Below, in pieces: positions 15,069 through 26,872 of a stretch of DNA of 64,000 nt. This DNA comes from Triglochin maritima. Its lineage: Eukaryota > Streptophyta > Magnoliopsida > Alismatales > Juncaginaceae. How positions within the stretch are numbered: the first letter of the stretch is position 1; each line of letters begins with the position of its first letter. The position numbers and the translations under genes are program-made. Where the stretch lies: contig OY821774.1 in assembly GCA_963682175.1 (NCBI GenBank), positions 43,786,201 to 43,850,200 of the forward strand, read 5' to 3'. Under the pieces are notes generated by a model, which did not search any database, was not told the origin of the DNA, and saw nothing but the letters and a program-made list of their open reading frames with translations.

Positions 15069-15363
15069 GTAGAAATTTGTGTTTGCTAGGGTGCAAATCT
15101 TGGATCTTGACTGGTGATGCGATGAAGGAGCTGTCTGGAGAGAAAGAAGAAGAAAGGAGATGGTTGAATAGGGTTTTGTTTTCTTCTTATTATTCATATT
15201 GGAATGGGTTACACTTGTGGTCTATTTATAAGGATGGATTCGGTTGTTAGTCGGGTTTTGTGACCCGACTAACTTAATACATCATATTTGGCCATTTGGG
15301 CTTATGTAACAGTTTCCTGAGTCCATCTTCTATTTACATCTCACAATATGTAATATGCTTATA
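15068..15363 (-). repeat. Copia-1 5' LTR
   Basis: 296 bp. On the minus strand it is followed without a gap by the tRNA-Met-type primer-binding site. Confidence 0.95.
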
Positions 15364-15368
15364 AATAC

Positions 15369-15737
15369 AATTCCACTGCTGCAATGCTTTATTCAGCTCC
15401 TGAAAAATAAATAACAATGCCAGGAGAGAAGCCGATGAATTAATTATGGAGATCGTGACAGAATACGTTCGACATATCCAACATGTCTTTGTCGAACCTA
15501 TAACAGAAGAAAGAAAATATTCAGATTAAATCCAAGAAAGAAAGAAAAAGCGAAAAATATGTTATATGAAGAGAACAAACAGTTATATGCAAAGAAAAAA
15601 AAGCGAAAAATGTTTCTTTGCTTCAGAACAAGATTATAATGGGTTCAGTTGGAATTATTCCATCTAAATGGCTAGCTGATGCTACTGATTTTTGAAGGCA
15701 CATTCTGTTATGTGGTTACCTTAGTTACCATTTGACT
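15369..15737. other. spacer between Copia-1 and the bHLH gene
   Basis: AT-rich, with no supported gene. A purine-rich stretch GAAAAATGT with AAAGAAAAAAAAGCG-type runs occurs near 15530-15615. Confidence 0.5.
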
Positions 15738-17221
15738 CTATTCTGCTGAAGTCGATCCACCTTCACAAGGCTCACTACCGTCAGTTAGTGTTGTCACCTT
15801 GTGAGGTTGTGGTGATTGAGTTTCATATGTCGAAAGCAAATCAATTCCCTGAAACTTTACACCCGCATTTGATTAAATCGGAAGGTGTGTGCATAAGCAT
15901 TAAGATCAGTAGCATTCCACATAATGTTCTGAAAAAATGCCGGATCCAACATTGGCAAATAAATATTGTCTGTCTGAGTAGTTGCGGCGGTCAATGGTAC
16001 TAACTGATTAATCAAAGGAATTGTTGAACACTGACTTATTCCTCCACCCACAGCTGATAGAAATTGTTGCGAATATGGAAACAAAATCGGAACCATACTG
16101 CTCCCCATCAACATCATCTACCATTACAAATAAATTTTTTATGAAAGAGATTAAGATTTCTTTACTTTTCTTTCTTATCAATAAAAGAAGAGAAGACGGT
16201 ACTTGTAGTTGTAGTTGAAGTGATTTTAAGTACTCAATTGCCTCATCCAACATCGAAGCCTTGTCTGTCTGCAAAAACACATTTGAATGGGACATAATTT
16301 GACATTAATCCTGAAAATTTGATTTTAATGCTCAAAACTGTATTAGGGGAGTTTAAAAAAAGTTTCTATTGGACAATGCGAGTGCGATAATCAGTGTGGT
16401 TCGAAAAATGCAAGTGGACCAGAAATTTTAGGTTCAGATAGACTATGAATCATTATGACAAAAATGGGGTACCTTGTTACAATGCTGTAATAGTTCTCGC
16501 AAAACTTTCAACTTTCCGTTGATCCTGTCCCTTCGCCTCTGCAATACCGACAAAGAGGAATCACGATGAGATGTATTCGTCGTTGGGTACCATAAAGAAA
16601 ACATTATTTAGGATAACGTTTTACCCTCTCAGAGAGATTATGAACATCAGCAGCACGTCTTCTTTGAGCTGATGTCGATTTAAGGGGACGCCTTTTGCTC
16701 TCAGACTGCTCTATCTCTCTTGACTTTCTTTTTTGGCTCTGATGGCTTGTGGTCTTCTGACTTTCTATTCCAGCGATATATCTTGAATTGCTAGATAAAG
16801 AAATCGCTGTGGCCATGTCATGTGTTTCTGAGTGACCATTATCGGGAAACTTCATCCGGACATCTGTTAAATGTTTGGTCAAATTATCCGAAACATCATT
16901 ACTTAAATCATCTTGTTTCTGAATTTTGTTTGCTCCCCAATTGCTCGGTTGCAAAGATAACTCGCTTATCTCTCCTTGAGTCCCACTCCCCACAACTTTT
17001 TCATTCTTTTGAGGAAAGGCAAATGACTTATCATTCCTTGTTGATCTTGAAATGCACATAATTGTTTTTGTTGTTTCAGTCATGCCGCTGGTCATTAGAT
17101 TTGAATTGGGGGGTGGCACTAAGTGATCTTCAACACAGAGATGCTTAGGGCGAACGGCTCTCCTCTGCCAGCCAGGTAGCACGCGCCTTTCCCGACTTAT
17201 CTGATACTCCTTTGGATTCAG
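15738..17221 (-). CDS. PIF-type bHLH transcription factor, 5' exons missing and probable frameshift near the C-terminus
   Basis: Four exons can be joined by GT-AG sites: 17221-16625, 16538-16473, 16268-16203 and 16117-15857. The second and third are 66 nt each. They encode a basic region (QRRRAADVHNLSER, RRRDRING) and helix-loop-helix (TDKASMLDEAIEYLKSLQL) followed by MMLMGSSMVPILFP, the arrangement of phytochrome-interacting factors, which bind G/E-box DNA in the nucleus. The first exon shown has no Met start and its frame is closed by TAG just upstream of acceptor TGTAG. I find no exon for the N-terminal phytochrome-binding motif in the following 3.9 kb. The last exon ends at TAA (15857-15859), but two bases further the other frame gives 38 residues (15854-15738) beginning FQGIDLLSTYE and ending GGSTSAE, which resembles a normal PIF tail. 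A degraded or misassembled gene is possible. Confidence 0.72.
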
Positions 17222-20200
17222 CTACAGGCATCTGACAAAAGAAGTCAGAACGCAAATCTGTTCCATTAGTTTATCGTCTGGCTTGTAAGAATTATGCAGA
17301 AGACAAAATTCAGACAAGTTTACTATTGTTGCACTGTCAACATTTCTTCAGTTGAAATTGATACATGAAGTTAAATGAAGAAATCTGTACCAAGAAAATA
17401 AACACTTTACCTTATTGGTTTTCTCTGTTTTTTTGTCAGAATGAGATCCGAAGAAGATTTTTATCTCTCTATGATCTCGTTTTGAATAAATCATTCATCT
17501 CTGGAAGAACATAACTCTATGAATTCCAAAAAAATGTCGTACTAAACAATCGACAAGAAAATGTGTTTTTTAAAAATAAAAAAAATCTTCCTACGACCAA
17601 ATAACAAAACGAATGAAACATATACTGAACAAGATATGAGATTAAACTAGAAAGATAACAAAGCTGATGCCATCAAAGGAGCAAATCTTGAAATCCACCA
17701 TGTCCTTTTTTTTTTAAAATCAACCATGTCTGACACAAAACAGAATAACATTTGGAAAGTGTTGGAAGTTATAAAAGCAGTCATGATTTCCAGTAAACAC
17801 CAGCGAGGAAGGAGTCAACAAAACACATCAGAAATAGCTAAAAACTGTTCTACACCTTCCATTCAAATAAATAAAAATCTAAAAGCACAAGGAATATCAA
17901 ACTAAGCCTAGGAATAAAAGTCCAAATAAGAGAGATCCACAGCACCAAATCTCATGATAAATGTTAACCTTAAAACACAATCACTGTCTAGCCTAAGTCT
18001 CGGATTCTCATGCAACACTAAACCAAAAGAAAGACAACATAACGATAATTCCCACAACTAAATTATCACAAAATACTCATAGAAGTATCACAATCAGACC
18101 TTTCTTTTTTCCTTGTTTAAGTCCTCGAGCTTGTAGGGAAGACATGAATCCTTCCTCTCAAACATATACTGTTAAACTCATAGTTGCAAAGACAAGTGGG
18201 GACAGTGGAGCTTAAATAATTGGTTCAGAACATAATTGAAATTGGAGAAGGACATGACATCATCATAGCTATGTTATCATATCTGAAAGTAGAAGTATGA
18301 ACATGTTTGGAGAACAGCTTATATATATTGACTATGATATGCATAATATTTTTCAACATGTCTCGTGAAACAAAAATTATTTGTACCTTGTGATTTTGCA
18401 TTATTCAGGTACATTGTTTTATATTTTATCCTTTGATGAGGAAATATTTGTCCATAACTCAAAAAATTGATTATCTGAAACTTAGAGATAGTTATTTCAA
18501 AATTAGTGTATGTCATCCACAGAAAGAGGTCAAGTTAAAACTTTTTATGGGATGATCACACTAACATTTTCTAATTAACCAATTGATTTAAAAAAAACAT
18601 TAGTCTTTCAAATGGATGTGCTTCCATTTTGACCGACCTTTGTCAATTATGCCTTTCATCCATTGACCTTGATTCTGACTTTTGGAACTCCAAGGGAAAC
18701 TTCTGAGCCGAAGAAAATAAAATTTTGAGATTGTTGTTCGACATGATATATATATTTCATGTGGATATGTATTATATATATCGTATTGTTATGATGCAAC
18801 CGAGATATACTGAAGAATTGAATAACTATGGATACCTTGAGCCAGTTAGTAGCTACTAACATAATTATTTTGTGAAAATAAAGATAAGCTATTAACTTAA
18901 CAAGAAACAATCCCAAACAAAATTTCCAAAAGAAAATGATAGATATTTTCCCCTAGCTTTGAAAGCGATGAACTTCAAACTTTACATCTTAGTCCCCATC
19001 AAACTAATGTAGATGGAGAGAGGTGAGAGCATTAAGTAGATGGTGTACACAACTGAAGGGATCTAATTGGCTAGCCATGGAGCTTGTTCAGCAACCACAC
19101 AACCATATTTTATCTTATCTCAATATTTGGAACACAACAATATTTGGCTAACTGAATTCCATTCACTATGATTGGATCTTGATTGAAACACAACAATATT
19201 TGGCTAACTGAATTCCATTCAAACAATGTATCAGCAATTATTACTTAATTAGCACAAGACTAGACTCAACATAAGAAATGTCTAAAAATATGGCAAGAAT
19301 CATCAAAAACCATGAATTCATGTGAAGAACAAAGCTAAGCATGAGAGGTGTCTAAATCTTATGGCTTAATCCATCAAAACAAAATTTCTTCAATTAATCA
19401 AGCAAGCAAACACAAATACAAACACATAAATTAACATGTTGCATATTCAACAGGAATTTTCAGTCAATAAACATGAGGAAACTAAGCATTGAAAGTGTCA
19501 ATCTTATGACAAAACCCATCAAAAATCTCCAAATATGTAGATGATTAAAACACCTCCGATGAACATATAAACATGCAAGTCTACACAATCAAAAATTCAT
19601 CAAACATCCAAATTTCACAACATATATGTACATCATCTCTACCCCGTAAAGGGAAATGAAACTACTCACTACTCGTTAAGAAAAGAAGACAAAACAAAAT
19701 TAAACCAACACACAAGAATTAAAAAAGAAGACAACATTAAAACATACTAAGAAGAATTATTTTATTTACATAACTCACATTACAAGTAGCATTCTTCTCC
19801 ACTTGAGTTTTGCTCCAAGGCTTACTCTAAGTAGAGAGAATGCCATCAAGTAATGGGTAAATGCAAATATCTGGCGGTAGCCAACAATAAGATATATATC
19901 TGGGGGTAACCAGATTTATCTGGGTTAATTACGGTGATATCTGGTTACTCCAAATACATCTGGTGATGTCGGTACTCGGAATCAAATATATCTGGGTTCA
20001 TTGGGAAATGTGAATGACTTGTTTTGAGGAGAACATGGAGTGTCAAAGATCATTGGAGGAGAGAGAGTAAGTGGATGACTTGTTTTGCCTAAGAGCTCAG
20101 AAAAGAGCCCCCAGAAAGAGCACACTTGACATTTCCCGTATTCCAATCCATATATCTTATCATATTCATAATCGTTTATTGTTTTCTAACATAAAAAAAC

Positions 20201-20548
20201 CAAGACAAGACATGAAGAGTCTAAAGAGTGGTGATGAGAGATTATGTGAACAGAGTCAGTGGATGACTTGTTTTGCCCATGACAACATAAAATATATCTG
20301 TCTTGTTGTAGATAGGTTACAACTGTGCTGAGATATATCTAACTGTAAGTTGAGCCAAGTAATGAACATAACAGAACATATTATTCATGGTAATGTGTTA
20401 ATGTAAGAGACATCTGAATGCCTTAGATGAAGATACATATCTACATCCAGATATATCTGAAGGACATTCACTACTTTATCAATCATTTGTTTTGTAAGTG
20501 AGACAATAAAATAATGATGAAAAACTTTGTGAGTAGGAGTGTGAGAGC
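17222..20548. other. AT-rich intergenic stretch with local repeats
   Basis: No gene is supported. It contains a 35-bp exact direct repeat (19131-19165 and 19187-19221), degenerate tandem copies of a block ending AAGCATGAGAGGTGTCTAAAT near 19260-19540, and several ATATCTGG motifs at 19868-20000. A roughly 90-bp block beginning GAGAGAGTAAGTGGATG occurs near 20060 and again near 20560, giving repeated TGGATGACTTGTTTTGC motifs. Confidence 0.6.
19131..19221 (+). repeat. 35-bp direct repeat pair
   Basis: AACACAACAATATTTGGCT through CCATTCA occurs at 19131-19165 and again at 19187-19221. Confidence 0.9.
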
Positions 20549-20890
20549 TCAATATAGCAGAGAGAGTAAGTGGATGTCGACTTTTGCAAGAGAGCCCGGA
20601 AAAAACTCCCAGAAAGAGCCACTTAGCATTTCCCTTTCAACAATGATAGGCAGATGCCATTCTAACTGAGGTATGATATTTTGTTCACAACTGGAATCAC
20701 ATAATCCGCTGTCCAGAAGAAAGGGATCGACACTAGATGCATTGTTTTCATCGGAATCTGATTTTCTGAAGTCAGCTTTTATAGTATCCGATTCATTTGG
20801 CCTTGTTTTACTCTTAGGTTTTTGGCGAAACTGAAGAAGAGTGCTTTGAGTTGACTTCCGTTTAGTTCCTCTTGCTAGACACAAATCTGC
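20549..20890 (-). other. possible orphan exon, function not recognised
   Basis: An open frame of about 111 codons begins after a splice-acceptor-like CAG near 20891 and reads CLARGTKRKSTQSTLLQFRQ at its start. The stretch QSTLLQF resembles a PCNA-interacting (PIP) box, and the rest is acidic and Ser/Asp-rich. Its last 35 codons lie in a repeated block also seen near 20060, so the true exon probably ends near 20640. I do not recognise the family. It may be a displaced exon or chance. Confidence 0.3.
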
Positions 20891-21254
20891 ATACAGTTGT
20901 GTAAAATTATCAGAATATAATCACAAACAGTAAAATCCAGCCTACAATCACTGGATTCCAAACTCATTCAGTATTACAAATTTACAACTAAAAGATAGGA
21001 GGAAAAGCATGGCAAGCATTCAATTTTCCTTAATAATAATGACACAAACATAATGCCAACCGATCACTAGAACCTCCCAATGACGGACACAAGAAATAAC
21101 AAATTAGATTGTAGAAGGATGATCGTGCATTTGCAAAGTAAAGATAATTAATGGAATCATAAAGGAAAATTTTTCAAAATAATCAAAAAAAATAAAGAAT
21201 TTGTAAAAATATGCACTTCAGAAACTTATTTGGCAAAATATGCACATTGAAAAA

Positions 21255-21490
21255 CGGCACCTGAAATCCCGTTTTTATTAAGTAAAAACGGTATCACCAA
21301 TGCCGATTTTTAACCAAGTGAAAAACGGCACTACTAGTGCCGTTTTTCACCCCAGGTAAAAACGGTACTCGTAGTGCCGTTTTTATCCTGGTTAGAAAAC
21401 GGCCCGTTATTTTACTTACTTAAAAAACGGCACCCATAGTGCCGTTTTTATGCTATATAAAAACGGCATCCGAGATGCCGTTTTTATCTA
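21255..21490. repeat. left hairpin array of MULE-2
   Basis: About seven tandem palindromes of 31-36 bases. The best, near 21319-21351, has perfect 16-bp arms around a single base (GTGAAAAACGGCACTA, C, then the complement). Others read ATAAAAACGGCATC with loop CGA, or AAAAACGGCAC with loop CCATA. Stems are conserved and loops vary. Confidence 0.93.
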
Positions 21491-21715
21491 GGGTTTAAGT
21501 GGCCTGGACAGCCACCATCTTCATTCTTTCACTTCCAAAATTTCCCCCACTCCCCATTAGTCTCTCTCTCCGACGACCAACAGTGTTGAGGTTAGGTTCT
21601 TATTTTTTATTTGGGTTTTTTTTTATTTTGACATGAAATACAATGCATGTATAGTTAATGTATTTGTTTTTATGTTTATGTATGTATGAAATGTAGATTT
21701 TCTACACTCGAAGTA

Positions 21716-23543
21716 ATGAGCTCCGGTACCGGATTGGTTATGGTTTTTTTCGATGGAATTCTTACATTCGTAGATGAGGTACCAGAATATGAAGGTGGTA
21801 ACAGACGAATGCTTAATGTTAACACACAAATGCGATATGATGATCTCTGTGAATCAGTTTGTCAAGTTTGTGGTTTCCAAGAAGGAGAGTTTGATCTAAA
21901 GTTAACATGCAAATGACCACCGTATGAAAAGTATACATATGCTCAAGTTTTTGATGATCAGAGCACGGCTACAATGCTATCTCTATTTAACTACATGAAT
22001 ACGGTTGTATTGTTTGTTGAGAAACAACCCAAGCCCTATACTACCGTCCAACACAGTCAGTTGAATGAGGATTATCAACAAATGACACAAACATATAGCC
22101 AATATGAAGCAGGTCCTTCTTCGGCAGTTCCTCAGTCATATTTTGGATCGTATGAGCACACACCAATGAATATTGGTAATTATGAAGCAGACGTAGTTCA
22201 ATCACATTCTCAAGGAAGACAGGTTGAAGATGCAGATAGTGATGAGACAGATGATGATGAGGCAGATGGTCAGATGGATGGTGATGGATGGTCCTGGCAC
22301 CGTGGTCGAGATTCAGACACAGAGGATAAGTCACAACATTGAACAGTTTCAAAGAGTTTTTTGGTCATTCGCAGCCTCCATTGAAGGTTTTCATTACTGT
22401 AGACCTGTGTTGAGCATTGATGGGACTCATTTGTTTGGGAAGTTTGAGGGGACTCTTTTAATTGCTATGGGTACAGACGCCAACTCTGGTTTGTTTCCTT
22501 TGGCGTTTGCTGTTGTTGAAAAAGAATCGGGCAGCTCATGGCAGTGGTTCTTAAGTATTTTGGCCAGTAGAGTATGCACACGAGATAGATTGTGTATTAT
22601 TAGTGATCGGTTTCCGGGTCTTACAAATATTGTGAAGAATTTTTTCCCCCCAGAGCGAGGTCATGTTCACAGGTTCTGTCTGAGACATATGAGTGCAAAT
22701 ATGTCAACAAATGCTCGGTGCAGGAATGTCGAATTGCAAAATAAATTTTGGCATGCCGGTGTCGCTCCTGATAGAAAAACATTTGAAGAGCATATGAAGG
22801 ATATCGAGATTAATTACCCTCATGGTTTCAAATGGATTAAAGAACAAGAAGACGTTTCGTATTGGGCATTAAGTCATGATTTTGGACGCCGTTTCGGGAT
22901 AATGACCACAAACTTGTCAGAAAGCTTCAACAATGTGTTAAAGCGTGTACGTGGCTTACCACTTTGTCCTCTCATCATGATGACTTATCTGCGTCTGAAT
23001 AAATATTTTGTCAGTAGAAGAGATGAAGGGGAGAATATGATATTGGCATATCCTAAAAAGATCAACGATGAAATCACAAACCAACGACAGATGGCTACTC
23101 AGCTTTGTGTCACTAGACATAGTCATAACCTCTTTAGTGTCGAAAGCAACCAGTCTCGTAGCTTTCAGGTTACTCTGACGGAGTCAGGTCCAACATGCTC
23201 CTGCGGGTACATAGATGCACACCACATTCCTTGCTCACATGTGTTGGCCGTATGCAGCAACCGTCACGCGAACATTCATACTTCGCGAATCGTCTCAGAA
23301 TACCTAACAACTCAAGCTTACAGGAAAGCATATGCACCTATTTTCTTTCCAATACTAGATGAAATGTTTTGGATAGAAGAAGGACATATAGCTTTAATAG
23401 CACCTTCTATGGTAAGACGAAGTGGGCGACCGAAAACAAAAAGAATCAGAAACAACATGGATGAACAAAGTGGACGAGTAATACGATGTGGGCGTTGTCG
23501 CAAGTTAGGTCACAACAAGAAAACATGTAAAGAGACAATTTAG
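21716..23543 (+). pseudogene. MuDR-type transposase of MULE-2, stop codon plus internal deletion
   Basis: The frame starts MSSGTGLVMVFFDG at 21716. It meets TGA at 21914-21916 after LKLTCK, continues in the same frame through PPYEKYTYAQVF and ends at 22340. The catalytic half lies in another frame from about 22330 to 23543. It contains the first Asp in LSIDGTHLFGKF, the second in IISDRFPGL, the Glu in NLSESFNNVLK, a SWIM finger (CSCGYIDAHHIPCSHVLAVC) and a terminal CCHC knuckle (CGRCRKLGHNKKTC). The MuDR DNA-binding domain and the segment before the catalytic core, about 200 residues in relatives and visible in MULE-3, are missing at the frame change. An internal deletion near 22290-22340 is the simplest explanation. 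The catalytic triad itself is intact. Confidence 0.88.
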
Positions 23544-23680
23544 TATGTTCATTTTGTGTTTTTTATTTTAGCATTAATTTCCCTTGTACCCCATGTAGGG
23601 GAAACAATATGTAATGTTAATCATCGCTACAATATGTTTTCATAATACTGGAATATGTTGCCGCAATCCAAACTGACGCA

Positions 23681-24821
23681 TCACCCTGTCTGGCACGTGC
23701 ATTGCGGCAACTCCGAAACAACCATCCATGTTCTGCTCATCCAAACCTCATGTCCTTGGCGGCAATCAACAGGTAACGCCATCAGATCTACTTCTTCGTA
23801 TGGGTTCCAACAAACTTGACTTTCATCTTGAACGTCAAACTCATTTCTGTAAAATTCAATCTGAGCCGTCTTCACATTGTTCGCCCACGACCTAGGAGTC
23901 CGCCAACGTAAACCTAAAGGACACAATGGAAGTTGCACACCGGGAATTGTAGATGGTCGTCCGACATGAAGATGTTCCCAACACCATATCTGTAACAATG
24001 TAAGGAAACCAGCTAATTGTTTCCCTTTTTTCAGACATGCCTGATCCAAATATTGATACAAAACAGCTAAGGATGCAGCTCCCCAACTGTAGTTTCCACA
24101 TTCAAATATGTTTTCCAGCAACAATAAATATCTCAGGTGGACTTTGTTTCCACTCTTATCGCCCACTATCCCGGATCCCAACTGAAACAAAATGTACGCT
24201 CTCGTGTGCTGCATAACCTGCTCATCTGCTGCATCTTGCTCAACAACCTGAAAATTTTGCTGCAACCACTGCAATGACACGTATCCACCTTTCACTGCAG
24301 TTCTCGCTTCTTCTTCTTCAACACCCAACAGATTCATGCAAACCTGAGTCCAATCGTGATCTAATGTTGCACACACTGCCAAACCGTCAACACGAAGACC
24401 ACTAAGCATAGCTACGTCTTGTAGCGTGATGGTCATCTCCCCGTGTCTAAAATGGAAGGTGTGTGTCTCAGGCCTCCACCTCTCCACAACAGCACGAATC
24501 AGATTCCAATCCAGTTGCAGTCGTTGCAATCGAGACACAGTGCCAAATCCCGCAATCTCTAACAAATCTCACATCCTTTCATCTTGCACATTCCACGTGT
24601 TGAACTGAGTGGCGTGCTCGACGCATTTAATATCCGTCAAATGCTCCTGGAAATTAAATTAAATTATTTTACGTCAAATAAAAACTAATACCGATACATA
24701 AAAATTATAATTTAAAAATCATAACACTTACATTTTCCAGAATCGAAGATGATCTATGATCTTTCTGTAGTACTAACACTGAAGGGTCAACAGGACCGTG
24801 ACAATCATGTGAAGTGGACAT
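23681..24821 (-). pseudogene. PMD gene of MULE-2 with a premature stop
   Basis: Exon 1 is 24821-24732 (30 codons, MSTSHDCHGPVDPSV to SSSILEN, donor GTAAGT). Exon 2 is 24646-23681, in frame after acceptor TTTCCAG. Together they would give about 350 aa with a complete PMD: EHLTDIKCVEH, VVERWRPETHTFHFRHGEMT, LSGLRVDGLAV, GDKSGNKVHLRYL, NYSWGAASLAVLY and a C-terminal NPYEEVD region. A TGA at 24571-24569, between DERM and DLLEIAG, interrupts exon 2. Relatives usually have a charged residue there, so a CGA to TGA transition is plausible. The domain is otherwise open to its natural end. It converges on the transposase gene. Confidence 0.85.
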
Positions 24822-25321
24822 TTGGGAAACTGAAAAACATAATTAACAAAAAATAATATTACATATTATTCAGTTCAAATAATACAATCTAAACAAATTC
24901 AATACATTATCCACAATAAATCTAATTTCAACAACTACAACATTGATTATTCAATTTAATTGGTTTAACACAAATCCAAACAATGTAAATTTATTAAATT
25001 TGGACTTTTGAGATTAATTGATCTATTAATCAAATCATCAAATCCGCACAAGATTATTAATCATAACAATATCACATCATCCACACAAGATTAATTAAAC
25101 AAAGTTTGGTAAACTCATCAACCAAATATCAATCAATCGAATCCATTTCAAATCAAACAATCCACACACATCCTAACCAAACCAATCAAATGTACATAAA
25201 TACAAACTAATAAGGCAAAATATTAACAAAAATTGATGTAAAAATACCTGAAATCGCAGGATAGAGGGAGAGAAAGAAACACCAAAATTTTTGGGAAGAT
25301 TGGAGAAAAGGGGGCCTTGGT

Positions 25322-25545
25322 GTCGTTTTTAACCCTAGGCTAAAAACGGCATCTCGGATGCCGTTTTTATATAGGGTAAAAACGGCACCCGTAGTGCCGT
25401 TTTCTAACCAGGATAAAAACGGCACTACAAGTACCGTTTTTACCTGGGGTGAAAAACGGCACTAGTAGTGCCGTTTTTCACTTGGTTAAAAATCGGCATT
25501 GGAGATACCGTTTTTACTTAATAGAAACGGGATTTCAGGTGCCGT
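25322..25545. repeat. right hairpin array of MULE-2
   Basis: Mirror image of the left array with the same series of stems and loops, for example the 33-base palindrome near 25450-25482. Confidence 0.93.
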
Positions 25546-25648
25546 TTTTCAATGTGCATATTTTGCCAAATAAGTTTCTGAAGTGCATATTTTTACAATT
25601 TCTTTATTTTTTTTGATTATTTTGAAAAAAAATTCAATCATAAAAGGA

Positions 25649-26054
25649 AGACTGTAACTTCCTGTGCAAACTTGTATTACCCGAGTTATTTCACGGTGGT
25701 GCTTTTTTGCAATTATACCCCTCCACATTATTGTTTTCAGCTTTTCAGGAGTGAGATTATTAAATGGTGTTTGAGGAATTTGTTGCCACGCTTTTTTCCC
25801 TTCCTATTTCTATGTAAGCAACTTATTGCACGCTTAGGATTACTTCTTCGGGAAAAATGTCTTAAGTTGAGATTGTAAGATTATTTTCTTGTATCTCCGA
25901 TATAACAATTTTTAAAATTGATCAGACTCAGAGTTGTCACATGATAAGGACTTGACGTCTATAAGGTTGCATTTTGTATTGAGGTGAGCAACTCAAAAGA
26001 AGTTGCTGGGAAATAGTTTTATGAGTTTAAAAGATTGGTCGTAAGATTTAAGAT
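25649..26054. other. spacer between MULE-2 and Copia-2
   Basis: AT-rich and without a supported gene. Confidence 0.5.
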
Positions 26055-26059
26055 ATTGA

Positions 26060-26471
26060 TGTTAGTCTTTCAATTTGCTTAATGATTAATGCACAACAAA
26101 ATCCTAATTGCACATTATAGGATCTTGAACAAATGATTTCCACAATGATATTAAAGAGAAGACAAGAACACATACCTTGCTCCATGATTCTATTCAACGA
26201 AGAGAAATCTCCAATTGCTATGAATTGATTTCTCCCTCTCAACCTCACACACCTTTGCTTGATAGAAGTTTTGATGAGGAAAACTAACTTGTGTCTTTGG
26301 AAGAGGGATGATCAATCCTTTTATAGAAGTATAGGGAGTAACCACCCATCATGGTGTAACTACTCACTTACCATAAATCTTCCTTAATTAATTAATTGAT
26401 TATTAATTTCGTAATATTATTAATTTAATAAAGTTGACACTTAATACATGGGTTACAAGAAATATCTAACA
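26060..26471 (-). repeat. Copia-2 3' LTR
   Basis: 412 bp, canonical TG...CA ends. Confidence 0.95.
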
Positions 26472-26872
26472 TTCTCCCACTTAGCCCATGTAACATAATT
26501 CAACTTCAAGTATTTAATAACAAAACATAATGTGCAAAATTTAAGCTAAAATCTTCCTTATATCAATTAAAACATTAGTCACTACTAAGTATGAAAACCT
26601 ATAAGGATCATGTCGGTTGTACGTCATAGATTCTGACACATTCCCTTCCATGTATCACAATATAGATTTCATATTTAGTATGATCATTAATGAGAGATAT
26701 CATAATGGTCTAACGATAATGTCTTTATAAAAGACATTTCCTGTTTAATCACATAAATCATTGATGTACATGTACTATAATAATGAAACAGGAAAATATA
26801 ATTTCAGAAACAATTCATAAGCGAATTCAAGAAGTCAACAACATAACATACATACTACATTAATATGCATCA

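Larger units (their letters stand above)
11167..15363 (-). mobile_element. Copia-1: Ty1/copia retrotransposon with near-identical LTRs and deleted gag N-terminus
   Basis: LTRs lie at 11167-11458 and 15068-15363. The 5-bp target duplication AATAC is at 11162-11166 and 15364-15368. On the coding (minus) strand the 5' LTR ends CTACA and is followed directly by the primer-binding site TGGTATCAGAGC. The polypurine tract AACTTGAGGGGGAA precedes the 3' LTR. The LTRs start TATAAG and end TCTACA, a non-canonical TA...CA form. By my comparison they differ by three transitions and one 4-bp indel, so insertion was recent. One open frame runs from zinc knuckle to RNase H, but most of gag is missing, so the copy probably depends on others for capsid. 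Confidence 0.95.
21167..25635. mobile_element. MULE-2: MuDR-type element with hairpin-array inverted ends and convergent PMD gene
   Basis: Inverted ends of over 300 bp (about 21167-21500 and 25316-25635) consist mostly of tandem hairpins with the stem AAAACGGCAC and GTGCCGTTTT. They are flanked by AATCATAAAGGA (21155-21166) and AATCATAAAAGGA (25636-25648), a target duplication differing by one A. Between them are a MuDR-type transposase on the plus strand (21716-23543) and a PMD gene on the minus strand (24821-23681), convergent and about 140 bases apart. Both genes carry breaks, so this copy is not autonomous. The layout matches MULE-1 although the transposase belongs to another MULE subgroup. 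Confidence 0.92.

Noticed and set aside
21255..21490. CRISPR-like array of regular palindromic repeats
   Set aside because: The repeats are mirrored at the other end of a transposon with a target duplication, have no unique spacers, and the DNA is plant nuclear.
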